Of a DNA stretch of 33,269 bases, positions 16,948-23,410 are shown piece by piece. Below the pieces are notes generated by a model that saw only the letters and a program-made list of their open reading frames with translations, did no database searches and was not told the origin of the DNA. The stretch lies in contig NZ_RZNH01000050.1 in assembly GCF_013141825.1 (NCBI RefSeq), positions 1-33,269 of the forward strand. Direction: 5' to 3'. The translations under genes and the position numbers were made by a program. Source of the DNA: Marinifilum caeruleilacunae (GTDB lineage Bacteria > Bacteroidota > Bacteroidia > Bacteroidales > Marinifilaceae). Each line of letters starts with the position of its first letter. Within the stretch, counting starts at the first letter, position 1.

Positions 16948-16955
16948 CAAATGTA
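16948..16955 (-). promoter_or_regulatory. Promoter-like -7 box (TACATTTG) just upstream of the yqaA-like gene
   Basis: TACATTTG on the minus strand ends 5 bp before the ATG at 16943. If used, transcription would begin at or next to the start codon and the message would be leaderless. It may be chance; no -33 box is clear. Confidence 0.3.
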
Positions 16956-16994
16956 TAAAAAGCAAATGCTTTCTTTTCGAACTCCGCTTTAAAC

Positions 16995-17066
16995 TTTTCG
17001 ACCCTTCGACCCTTCGACCTTTCGACCTTTCGACTTTTTGACCTTTCGACTTTATGACTTTTCGAC
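16995..17066 (+). repeat. Nine tandem 8-bp repeats (consensus YTTTCGAC) upstream of rbfA
   Basis: The GAC trinucleotide recurs at 17000, 17008, 17016, 17024, 17032, 17040, 17048, 17056 and 17064, exactly every 8 bp. Units are TTTTCGAC, CCTTCGAC, CTTTCGAC and variants, with two degenerate copies (TTTTTGAC, TTTATGAC). The last unit runs into the promoter block shared with dusB. Confidence 0.92.
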
Positions 17067-17094
17067 TCTTTTCAAGACTTTATTATATCTTTGT
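17059..17094 (+). promoter_or_regulatory. Shared 36-nt promoter block, copy A, with -7 box TATCTTTG (17086-17093)
   Basis: This block contains TATCTTTG, a match to TAnnTTTG, 22 bp before the rbfA ATG at 17116. The whole 36 nt occurs again at 21228-21263 in the opposite orientation before dusB, with a single mismatch. Two copies in the same position relative to two different genes support its being a real promoter. Confidence 0.72.
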
Positions 17095-17115
17095 AAAAAA
17101 ATTAGAATCATATAT

Positions 17116-17451
17116 ATGGAAACCACAAGACAAAGCAAAGTTTCAAGATTATTACAGAAAGATTTGGGTTTAATTTTTCAGCAGGAAGGACGAAATCTGT
17201 TTGGAGGCAAAATGATATCGGTTACCACTGTGAGAATTAGTCCTGATTTGGGGCTTGCAAAAGTGTATTTGAGCATTTTTCCTTCCGAGAAATCGGAAGA
17301 AACACTCGAAGTGGTTAGAATGAATACAAAAAACATTCGCAGAATACTGGGAACCAAAGTAGGAAAACAACTGCGAGTTGTTCCTGAATTGGCTTTCTAT
17401 ATCGACGATTCATTAGATTATATTGAGAATATCGACAACCTATTGTCTTAA
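17116..17451 (+). CDS. rbfA: Ribosome-binding factor A
   Basis: This 111-residue protein has the RbfA KH-type fold and helps mature the 30S subunit and the 5' end of 16S rRNA. The start at 17116 gives METTRQSKVSRLLQKDLGLI, the normal family opening. The frame continues upstream to 17038, but that would translate the 8-bp repeat array and the promoter. Family marks are ISVTTVRISPDLGLAKVYLS in the centre and LRVVPELAFYIDDSLDY near the end. It is 14 bp before the permease gene and transcribed with it. Confidence 0.93.
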   Translation: METTRQSKVSRLLQKDLGLIFQQEGRNLFGGKMISVTTVRISPDLGLAKVYLSIFPSEKSEETLEVVRMNTKNIRRILGTKVGKQLRVVPELAFYIDDSLDYIENIDNLLS

Positions 17452-17465
17452 ATTCTTCTGCACAT

Positions 17466-18680
17466 TTGAATCTCCCTTTTCACATAGCCAGGCGATACCT
17501 GTTTTCGAAAAAGAAACAGAACGTTATCAACATTATCTCACTAATTTCGGTAGTTGGAGTTACGGTTGGTACCATGGCACTGGTAATTGTTTTATCGGCC
17601 TTTAATGGTTTAAATCAATTTATCGATCAGCAATACAGCAGTTTCGATCCCGATTTAAAAATACTTCCTGCAAAAGGAAAAACATTTGTGCCCGATTCTG
17701 TTTTCGATTCCATTAAAAAGATGGAAGAGGTGGCATTTTATGCCGAAGTACTGGAGGAGAATGCACTTTTGAAATACGGGAATCGTCAGCGACCAGCCAT
17801 TGTAAAAGGTGTAGACGAAAACTTTACCCTCATGACCGGTATCGATACCCTAATGGTTGATGGGAATTTTGTACTGGATGCAGAAAAATTTCAGTTTGCA
17901 GTATTGGGTTATGGTGTTGCATTGGATTTGGGTGTTGGATTAACCTTTGTTGACCAGATTAAATTCTACGTCCCAAAGCGAAACGCCAAACTTGGCATTA
18001 ATCCAATGAATGCCTTTAATACCGCTACTTTATACCCTTCTGGATTTTTCCAGGTTCAAATCGATTTCGATACCCAGTACACATTGGTACCTATCGAATT
18101 TGCCCGTAATCTATTCAGTTACAAAAACGATGTGAGTGCCATCGAATTGGGCATTAACGATACAGCCGATATCGAAGATGTAAAAGCTGATATCAAGAAA
18201 ATTTTGGGAGAAGATTACCATGTGAAAAACCGATTCGAACTTCACGATGTGGTATACAAAATGATGAAAACCGAAAAAGCTGCAGTGTTCTTCATCCTGG
18301 CTTTTATATTGGTGATTGCATCATTCAATATTATTGGTTCCTTAACCATGCTCATATTAGATAAAAAAGAAGATGTAAATACCTTACGAAGTTTGGGAGC
18401 CAACCAACAAACCATAAAGCAACTGTTCCTTATCGAAGGTTGCATGATTTCAATTTCGGGAGCAATTCTAGGTGTTGTTTTGGGCATTACCATATGCTTT
18501 CTGCAAATTAAATTTGGATTGGTAAAACTGGCCGCTGGTAGTTTCCTGGCAGATGCTTATCCGGTTAGTGTACATTTTTCTGATATTTTTATCATCTTTA
18601 TAACTGTTGTATTGATTGGATTTTTTGCATCAAGATTTCCGGTACAATACATCACCAAACGTTACTTACAGTTTAACTGA
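17466..18680 (+). CDS. FtsX/LolC-LolE-like ABC transporter permease (TTG start)
   Basis: This 404-residue inner-membrane protein has the MacB/LolC-E topology. One N-terminal helix (about 21-45) leads to a large periplasmic domain (about 46-260). Three more helices (about 263-290, 318-350 and 367-393) form the FtsX domain. The start must be TTG at 17466, since it yields the usual opening MNLPFHIARRYLFSKKKQN and no ATG or GTG lies nearby in frame. Lol-type permeases extract lipoproteins from the inner membrane using an ATPase; no ATPase gene is adjacent. It follows rbfA by 14 bp in an operon. Lipoprotein release is the likely job, inferred from family and the many lipoproteins here. Confidence 0.87.
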   Translation: MNLPFHIARRYLFSKKKQNVINIISLISVVGVTVGTMALVIVLSAFNGLNQFIDQQYSSFDPDLKILPAKGKTFVPDSVFDSIKKMEEVAFYAEVLEENALLKYGNRQRPAIVKGVDENFTLMTGIDTLMVDGNFVLDAEKFQFAVLGYGVALDLGVGLTFVDQIKFYVPKRNAKLGINPMNAFNTATLYPSGFFQVQIDFDTQYTLVPIEFARNLFSYKNDVSAIELGINDTADIEDVKADIKKILGEDYHVKNRFELHDVVYKMMKTEKAAVFFILAFILVIASFNIIGSLTMLILDKKEDVNTLRSLGANQQTIKQLFLIEGCMISISGAILGVVLGITICFLQIKFGLVKLAAGSFLADAYPVSVHFSDIFIIFITVVLIGFFASRFPVQYITKRYLQFN

Positions 18681-18758
18681 TAAGAACCACCCACTATCGA
18701 CAAATGAATGGGAGTTGCAAAATTCCTGGTTAAATAACTTATTTAAACAATTACAGAA

Positions 18759-19442
18759 ATGAAGAAGTTTTTAGTATTCTGCATGCTGGCATTTGGTATT
18801 TCAATGTTTGTAAATGCGCAACAAACTGCATTAACCGCCGATGGCAAGGTTGTAATCCTTTACGATAATGGAACCTGGACTTATGCCGATGTAAAGGCTC
18901 CAAAAAAAGAGGCTCAGGAAGTTCAAAAACAAGGAGGAGAAGTGCTTGAACAAGCCGCTGTTGTGCCAGTTGTTGATGATAGTCCAATTGATTTAAAGGA
19001 TGCCACTGTCGAAAAAATGGCTTTTATTGAAGGGCCAAGTAAAAAATTATCGAAGTATTTTAAGCAGAAGAACATTGTTCGTTGCGATTTGACCCTTACG
19101 GCTAAAGATGGAAAAGCATACCTGCAAACCGAATGGAAAATTATGAATGGCGAAGCTTATTCTTATTTCGGGTTTATAAAGGAAGGGAATAAACTTACAT
19201 TGGAATTAATTGGAGGTAAGATGGTTGATTTGGTGTATACCAAGGAATTCGAACCCAAAGAATACCAAAAGTACGGATTTTCAACTTATTCGGCAGAGGT
19301 GGAATTAAATGAAGAACAGATTCGCTTATTGAAAAACGCTATTGTGTATAAAGCTCACATGAACTGGTCAAGAAGAACAGAAGAGTATAAGGTTGTAGCT
19401 CCTTCTTACTTTATCAAATCATTGCCTCAAATTATTGAATAA
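18759..19442 (+). CDS. Secreted protein of unknown function, first of a tandem paralogous pair
   Basis: This 227-residue protein has a signal peptide (about 1-20, ending VNAQQ). A short N-terminal module with the pattern DGKVVILYDNGTWTYADV (about 27-45) resembles the DGxxVxLxxNGTWxY motif of DUF3157-type proteins. A variable acidic/glutamine-rich linker and a C-terminal domain (about 85-227) follow, ending in WSRRTEEY and SYFIKSLPQIIE. The next gene encodes a paralogue with the same plan, and the stop and start overlap (TAATG). It begins 78 bp after the permease gene, so it may belong to that transcript. No enzymatic motif is visible. Confidence 0.75.
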   Translation: MKKFLVFCMLAFGISMFVNAQQTALTADGKVVILYDNGTWTYADVKAPKKEAQEVQKQGGEVLEQAAVVPVVDDSPIDLKDATVEKMAFIEGPSKKLSKYFKQKNIVRCDLTLTAKDGKAYLQTEWKIMNGEAYSYFGFIKEGNKLTLELIGGKMVDLVYTKEFEPKEYQKYGFSTYSAEVELNEEQIRLLKNAIVYKAHMNWSRRTEEYKVVAPSYFIKSLPQIIE

Positions 19443-20089
19443 TGAAACACATCTTGCTTGTTGCCATATTGCTTTTTTGCAGCCTTTACCAGGCTGATGC
19501 ACAAATGAGATTGAAAGCGCCCGATGGACGAATTGTTTTGCTTTTCGACAATGGAACCTGGAAATATGAAGAGGTAAAAAAGGCTGAAATTCCAAAAGCA
19601 GAAATTAAAGCTGATGCGGAAATTGCAAAGCCGATTTTATTAAAAAGTGCAGAGCTCGAATCGCAAACCGTAATCAAAGGGGTAAGCGAGAAACTGAGTA
19701 AATTCTCTGATACCAAGAATGTGGTGAAATGTGATTTTCAGTTGCTTTCCGATGGAGAGAAAGTACTTCTGAAAACCAACTGGAAAATTATGGATGAGGA
19801 AGGTTTTCGCTTTTTTGGCTTCATCACGAAAAAATCAAAAATCGATTTTGAACTGTCCAATGGTGAAAGCATTAGCCTGCAATATGCAGCAGATTTCGAA
19901 CCTAAGGAATATCCAAATTATGGATTTACCATTTTTAAGTCAGAACTGGTTTTAAACCAGGATCAAATTAGGGCACTGCAAAAAGCATATATCACCAAAA
20001 GTACGATGCAGTGGAGCAGAAGGACAGAGGAATATGCAATTTATAATCCAGATTATTTTATCAGGGAATTGCCTAAAATCCTGGAGTAA
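19442..20089 (+). CDS. Secreted protein of unknown function, second of a tandem paralogous pair
   Basis: This 215-residue paralogue of the preceding protein has a signal peptide (about 1-20, ending ADAQ). It keeps the motif DGRIVLLFDNGTWKYEEV, a Lys/Glu/Ala-rich linker, and the C-terminal landmarks WKIMDEEGFRFFGFI, DFEPKEYPNYGF, WSRRTEEY and YFIRELPKILE. The upstream copy has WKIMNGEAYSYFGFI and EFEPKEYQKYGF at the matching places. The ATG overlaps the preceding TAA by one base, implying coupled translation. Both copies are complete. Subunits of one assembly or a duplication with divergence are both possible; the function is not known to me. Confidence 0.75.
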   Translation: MKHILLVAILLFCSLYQADAQMRLKAPDGRIVLLFDNGTWKYEEVKKAEIPKAEIKADAEIAKPILLKSAELESQTVIKGVSEKLSKFSDTKNVVKCDFQLLSDGEKVLLKTNWKIMDEEGFRFFGFITKKSKIDFELSNGESISLQYAADFEPKEYPNYGFTIFKSELVLNQDQIRALQKAYITKSTMQWSRRTEEYAIYNPDYFIRELPKILE

Positions 20090-20136
20090 GATTTCACAAA
20101 AACGATACTTGTTATCACAATATAATCATGAAAAAG

Positions 20137-20169
20137 AAAACGCAAAAGCTACTGGCCTTTGCGTTTTTT
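20137..20169. terminator. Bidirectional terminator between the paralogue pair and dusB
   Basis: AACGCAAA (20139-20146) pairs with TTTGCGTT (20158-20165), followed by TTTTTT on the plus strand. In the other direction the stem is followed by TTTTCTTTTT. It can end both the plus-strand operon and dusB. Confidence 0.8.
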
Positions 20170-20198
20170 ATATTTCTCAACTTTTGAATAGAAGTCAA

Positions 20199-21194
20199 TT
20201 ATTCATCTTCAATCTGCAATTCTCCCCATTCACTGGCAATATTATTCAGAATCACCATTAAATCGTCGTAATGATCGGCTCTAAGCATATCAATTCGGGT
20301 TTGCTTAAAATTGTACAAACCTTTAAACATTCCTGCCATATGGCGGCGCATGTGCAGTATTCCGCGTCTTTCGTCAATCCAATCAATGGCCGCATCAATT
20401 TGTTCTTTCAGCATATCTACCTGCTGGGCTACGGTGGCCGGTGGAAGTAGTTCTCCGGTTTTTAAATAATGCTTTACATCTCTAAAAATCCAAGGTTTTC
20501 CAACAGCAGCACGGCCAATCATTATCGCATCAACTCCAAACTTATCGAATGCCTCTTTGGCTTTTACCGGATTGGTAATGTCTCCATTACCAATAATTGG
20601 AATGTGCATTCGTGGATTGTTTTTCACTTCACCAATTAAGGTCCAGTCTGCCTCACCTTTGTACATTTGGCAGCGTGTTCTGCCATGAATGGTTAGTCCG
20701 GCAATACCTACATCCTGAAGCTGTTCAGCCAGTTCTACAATGATTTTCGAGTCTGCATCCCAACCCAATCTGGTTTTTACCGTTACCGGGATATTTACTG
20801 CCTTAACAACTTCTTCGGTAATTTTTAAAAGCTGTGGCACGTTTCTCAGCATGCCTGATCCGGCACCTTTCCCGGCAACCTTTCTCACCGGGCAGCCAAA
20901 GTTTAAATCAAGAAAATCAGGATTGGCTTCTTCTACAATTTTGGCAGCTTCTACCATTGGATCAACCTCTTTCCCATAAATTTGAATGGCAACTGGGCGT
21001 TCCTCTTCCAAAATGGTAAGTTTTTTCATGGTTCTGTTCACCGATCGAATCAATGCATCGGCAGAGATAAACTCTGTGTACATTAAATCGGCACCATAGC
21101 GCTTACACAACACTCTAAAAGGCGGGTTTGTTACATCTTCCATCGGAGCCAACAAAACTGGCTGCTTTCCTAAGTCCAAATTTCCTATCTTCAC
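20199..21194 (-). CDS. dusB: tRNA-dihydrouridine synthase (DusB type)
   Basis: This 331-residue FMN-dependent enzyme reduces uridine to dihydrouridine in tRNA using NAD(P)H. The TIM-barrel part shows LLAPMEDVTNPPFR, AIQIYGKE and LDLNFGCPVRKVAGKGAGS with the catalytic Cys101. It continues with VKTRLGWD, TIHGRTRCQMYKG, IIGNGDI and MIGRAAVGKPWIF (FMN phosphate site). The C-terminal helical tRNA-binding domain is present (about 245-331). Length is normal. It is transcribed alone from a promoter module that is nearly identical to that of rbfA and is preceded by the same kind of 8-bp repeat array. Confidence 0.93.
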   Translation of the reverse strand: MKIGNLDLGKQPVLLAPMEDVTNPPFRVLCKRYGADLMYTEFISADALIRSVNRTMKKLTILEEERPVAIQIYGKEVDPMVEAAKIVEEANPDFLDLNFGCPVRKVAGKGAGSGMLRNVPQLLKITEEVVKAVNIPVTVKTRLGWDADSKIIVELAEQLQDVGIAGLTIHGRTRCQMYKGEADWTLIGEVKNNPRMHIPIIGNGDITNPVKAKEAFDKFGVDAIMIGRAAVGKPWIFRDVKHYLKTGELLPPATVAQQVDMLKEQIDAAIDWIDERRGILHMRRHMAGMFKGLYNFKQTRIDMLRADHYDDLMVILNNIASEWGELQIEDE

Positions 21195-21227
21195 TTTCGC
21201 TTCTTTTTATTCGGTATGAATCAGGGC

Positions 21228-21263
21228 ACAAAGATATAATAAAGTCTTGAAAAGAGTTGAAAA
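21228..21263 (-). promoter_or_regulatory. Shared 36-nt promoter block, copy B, with -7 box TATCTTTG (21229-21236)
   Basis: This is the reverse-strand copy of the block at 17059-17094, differing at one of 36 positions (TTTTCAAC in place of TTTTCGAC). It places TATCTTTG 34 bp before the dusB ATG. After the -7 box and one further T, the two copies no longer resemble each other. Confidence 0.72.
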
Positions 21264-21295
21264 GTCGAAAGGTCGAAAAGTCGAAAAGTCGAAAA
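21256..21295 (-). repeat. Five tandem 8-bp repeats (consensus YTTTCGAC) upstream of dusB
   Basis: On the minus strand the units are three TTTTCGAC, one CTTTCGAC and one TTTTCAAC, exactly 8 bp apart, preceded by a partial unit. As at rbfA, the last unit is followed by a 12-bp step to the next GAC and then the -7 box. The two arrays share register but differ in copy number. Confidence 0.9.
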
Positions 21296-21322
21296 GTAAC
21301 ATAGAACAGATTAGACTTAGAA

Positions 21323-21352
21323 TTTGATAATTGTGTTTTGTTGTTATTTTTG
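21323..21352 (+). promoter_or_regulatory. Predicted promoter for the CPBP protease gene (TTTG, 18 bp, TATTTTTG)
   Basis: TTTG at 21323-21326 and TATTTTTG at 21345-21352 match the Bacteroidota -33 and -7 boxes at near-standard spacing. The predicted leader is about 17 nt. Confidence 0.5.
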
Positions 21353-21375
21353 TGTTTCAATTAAATCAATAAGCC

Positions 21376-22296
21376 ATGTTAAGAGGTTCTTTCAGTCATT
21401 ATTCTTCATTTTCTCAGTTGCTACTGAGCTTATTACTTGTGTTAGGATCTTTCATGCTGACGATGTTTGCAGGTACTTTGCTGGCTTTGATCATTTTCGA
21501 TATCAATATCTTTACCGATACCCAAAGCCTGGATATTCATAGCGACGCGCTTAATATCTCAGTAATGAAATTTTATCAATCGGTATACTCGATTGGAATG
21601 TTTATTATTCCTCCATTTATTTTTGCATTCCTCGTAAACAAGGACATTTTAAAATCTTTGTTTTTAGATAAAGCAGCGAAACTGCCCACTGCGCTTCTGG
21701 CTACCTTCATTATCATTGTATCCTTGCCCATGATTAATATGCTGGCGCAGATTAATTCTTACTTGAGTTTGCCAGAATTTATGTCTGGTATCGAAACCTG
21801 GATGAAAAATAGCGAAGAGCAAGCAAAGGTGGTTACCGAAAAATTCCTGGTCATGAATTCTGTTTCAGATTTGTTGGTTAACCTTGTTGTGATTGCTTTG
21901 ATTCCGGCAATTGGCGAAGAACTACTTTTTAGAGGTGTTTTGCAAGGTATTTTTGGAAAGCTAACCAAGAACATTCACTGGGGAATTATTATCACAGCTT
22001 TCTTATTTGCAGCCTTGCATATGCAATTTTATGGATTACTTCCGCGAATGGCAATGGGTATTCTTTTCGGATATTTATTGATTTGGTCGAGAAGTTTGTG
22101 GGTGCCAATTATCGCCCATCTGGCAAACAACGGGATGGCTGTTATTACCAAATACTATATCGATAAGGGAGAGATTTCAAAAGAGATGGAAACCATAGGA
22201 GCCAATGAAAATTATTGGTTCGTAGGCATCCTTTCAACGGTATTTGTTCTGCTCCTGTTAAGCTTCTTCCGACTGATCTGCAAAAGGCAGGCTTAA
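21376..22296 (+). CDS. CPBP family intramembrane glutamic endopeptidase
   Basis: This 306-residue polytopic membrane protein has about seven or eight hydrophobic segments. The CPBP (Rce1/Abi) catalytic motifs are present: EELLFRG with Glu181-Glu182, then ALHMQFYGLLPRMAMGILFGYLL with a conserved His and downstream Phe/Arg-type residues, and IIAHLANNGMAV with the last motif's His and Asn. Such proteins cleave within the membrane or act in protein sorting; some bacterial members confer bacteriocin immunity. Nothing here shows the substrate. The last 39 bp overlap the end of the convergent gene on the other strand. Confidence 0.9.
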   Translation: MLRGSFSHYSSFSQLLLSLLLVLGSFMLTMFAGTLLALIIFDINIFTDTQSLDIHSDALNISVMKFYQSVYSIGMFIIPPFIFAFLVNKDILKSLFLDKAAKLPTALLATFIIIVSLPMINMLAQINSYLSLPEFMSGIETWMKNSEEQAKVVTEKFLVMNSVSDLLVNLVVIALIPAIGEELLFRGVLQGIFGKLTKNIHWGIIITAFLFAALHMQFYGLLPRMAMGILFGYLLIWSRSLWVPIIAHLANNGMAVITKYYIDKGEISKEMETIGANENYWFVGILSTVFVLLLLSFFRLICKRQA

Positions 22297-23022
22297 TGAA
22301 GCTTTTTCTGCTTTTTTAAGCTGTTCCAGTTTTTCTCGTTCACCTTTTCGCCAGATGTAAACAATTCCATAGCCTGAACATTTTTCACGCTTTTCTTCAT
22401 CGCCAAGCGATTCAAACTTCTTCTCAACCTCGTTCCAAAGTTCCAGAATAAGCTTGTCGGCATCTTCTCTGAACTCGGCAACTTTTTCGGAGAAACGCTG
22501 TGTATTGTTTTGCAAGGTTTTCTGGTAATTAAAAGCTTGTTTAAAGTTTTCACAATTTACTCGAACCAATGCAATGGAGGGACTATAAATCGGATTGCCA
22601 CCCATCCTGGTTCTTTCCTGTTCGCCTTTTACCAGTTTCTCGCCCCATTCAATAACTTTCGAATCTTTCAACAAAGAAGGTGTGGCTTTTGAGCTTTTTT
22701 TAATGCCATAAAATTCACGAACATCTTCCTTCATTTCTCCGCGGATGATGCAAAAATTCAGAACCTGTATAAAATGAGAGACATACAAACGGGCTTTTCT
22801 CAGTTTCTCGTTGTATTCCTTACTTCTGCTCGATTGCTGACTTAGTGCCTGTCGATGATTTCGAATGGCCAATTCATAATGTGGCAGGAATGTTTCTATT
22901 CTTTGGTACAATGAGTAGGAGTAAGCCAAATCGAAACGATTCACTCTCATACTGATACTAAGAGCGGCTTTTAGAGCACGTACACGTGCCGAGTCGGTAT
23001 TCGGAAGTCTACGGTAAGGCAT
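22258..23022 (-). CDS. Conserved-looking cytosolic protein of unknown function
   Basis: This 254-residue protein has no signal peptide or membrane segment. It begins MPYRRLPNTDSARVRALKAA and is predicted to be mainly helical and charged. A proline/glycine-containing stretch RMGGNPIYSPSIALVRVNCEN lies near the middle, and a small GYGIVYIWRKGERE segment near 215-230 could be a beta hairpin. I do not recognise a characterised family. The even codon use and long clean frame support a real gene. Its 3' end overlaps the CPBP protease gene tail to tail by 39 bp, so the C-terminal dozen residues of each are encoded on both strands. Confidence 0.7.
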   Translation of the reverse strand: MPYRRLPNTDSARVRALKAALSISMRVNRFDLAYSYSLYQRIETFLPHYELAIRNHRQALSQQSSRSKEYNEKLRKARLYVSHFIQVLNFCIIRGEMKEDVREFYGIKKSSKATPSLLKDSKVIEWGEKLVKGEQERTRMGGNPIYSPSIALVRVNCENFKQAFNYQKTLQNNTQRFSEKVAEFREDADKLILELWNEVEKKFESLGDEEKREKCSGYGIVYIWRKGEREKLEQLKKAEKASLSLPFADQSEEA

Positions 23023-23410
23023 TAATTAATCTGGTTTTAGCAATAATGGTATAGTGATATGCGAATATAATAAAATTATAGCTTTCTATTTTACCATTCG
23101 CATGTTGATTCTGAGGAAATTTGTGTAAGTCTGTAGAACAATTCTACACTTTTTGTCCAAAAAGTTCCACAATTGGTATTTTTTTTCATTCAAATAATAA
23201 AATGGTTCGTTTGTAACATTTTTCATAACCTTTACGTTTACAGGGTGTTAATAAATATTTGAAATTGGGTAGGGTAAACGCATTCGATTTCGGTATTTAA
23301 ATTGTAATAGTTACAAAGTGAAATTTTAAACAGAATTTTTAATCAAACGTGGATGTAAAAATTAATCGAAAATTTACATTGTTTACGATTATCAACTAAA
23401 ATTTAAGAAT
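23023..23410. promoter_or_regulatory. Gene-free divergent control region with three palindromes
   Basis: Between the minus-strand unknown gene and the plus-strand lipoprotein gene lie TGTAGAA-CAA-TTCTACA (23132-23148), ACTTTTT-GTCC-AAAAAGT (23148-23165) and TTGTAA-TAG-TTACAA (23302-23316). The last ends 95 bp before the lipoprotein start. They look like regulator sites or small hairpins. No TAnnTTTG box in the right place was found for either gene, and no small coding frame is convincing. Confidence 0.45.

Noticed and set aside
17038-17115. N-terminal extension of rbfA
   Set aside because: It would translate part of the repeat array and the promoter box. The ATG at 17116 fits the family and the predicted transcription start.
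21115-21360. Minus-strand frame of 81 codons covering the 8-bp repeats
   Set aside because: It reads through the dusB promoter and repeat array, and its serine/phenylalanine-rich repeats result from translating the octamers. dusB has a better start at 21194.
21376-23022. CPBP protease plus unknown protein as a toxin-antitoxin or bacteriocin-immunity pair
   Set aside because: They are convergent, not co-transcribed, and there is no bacteriocin or export gene nearby.
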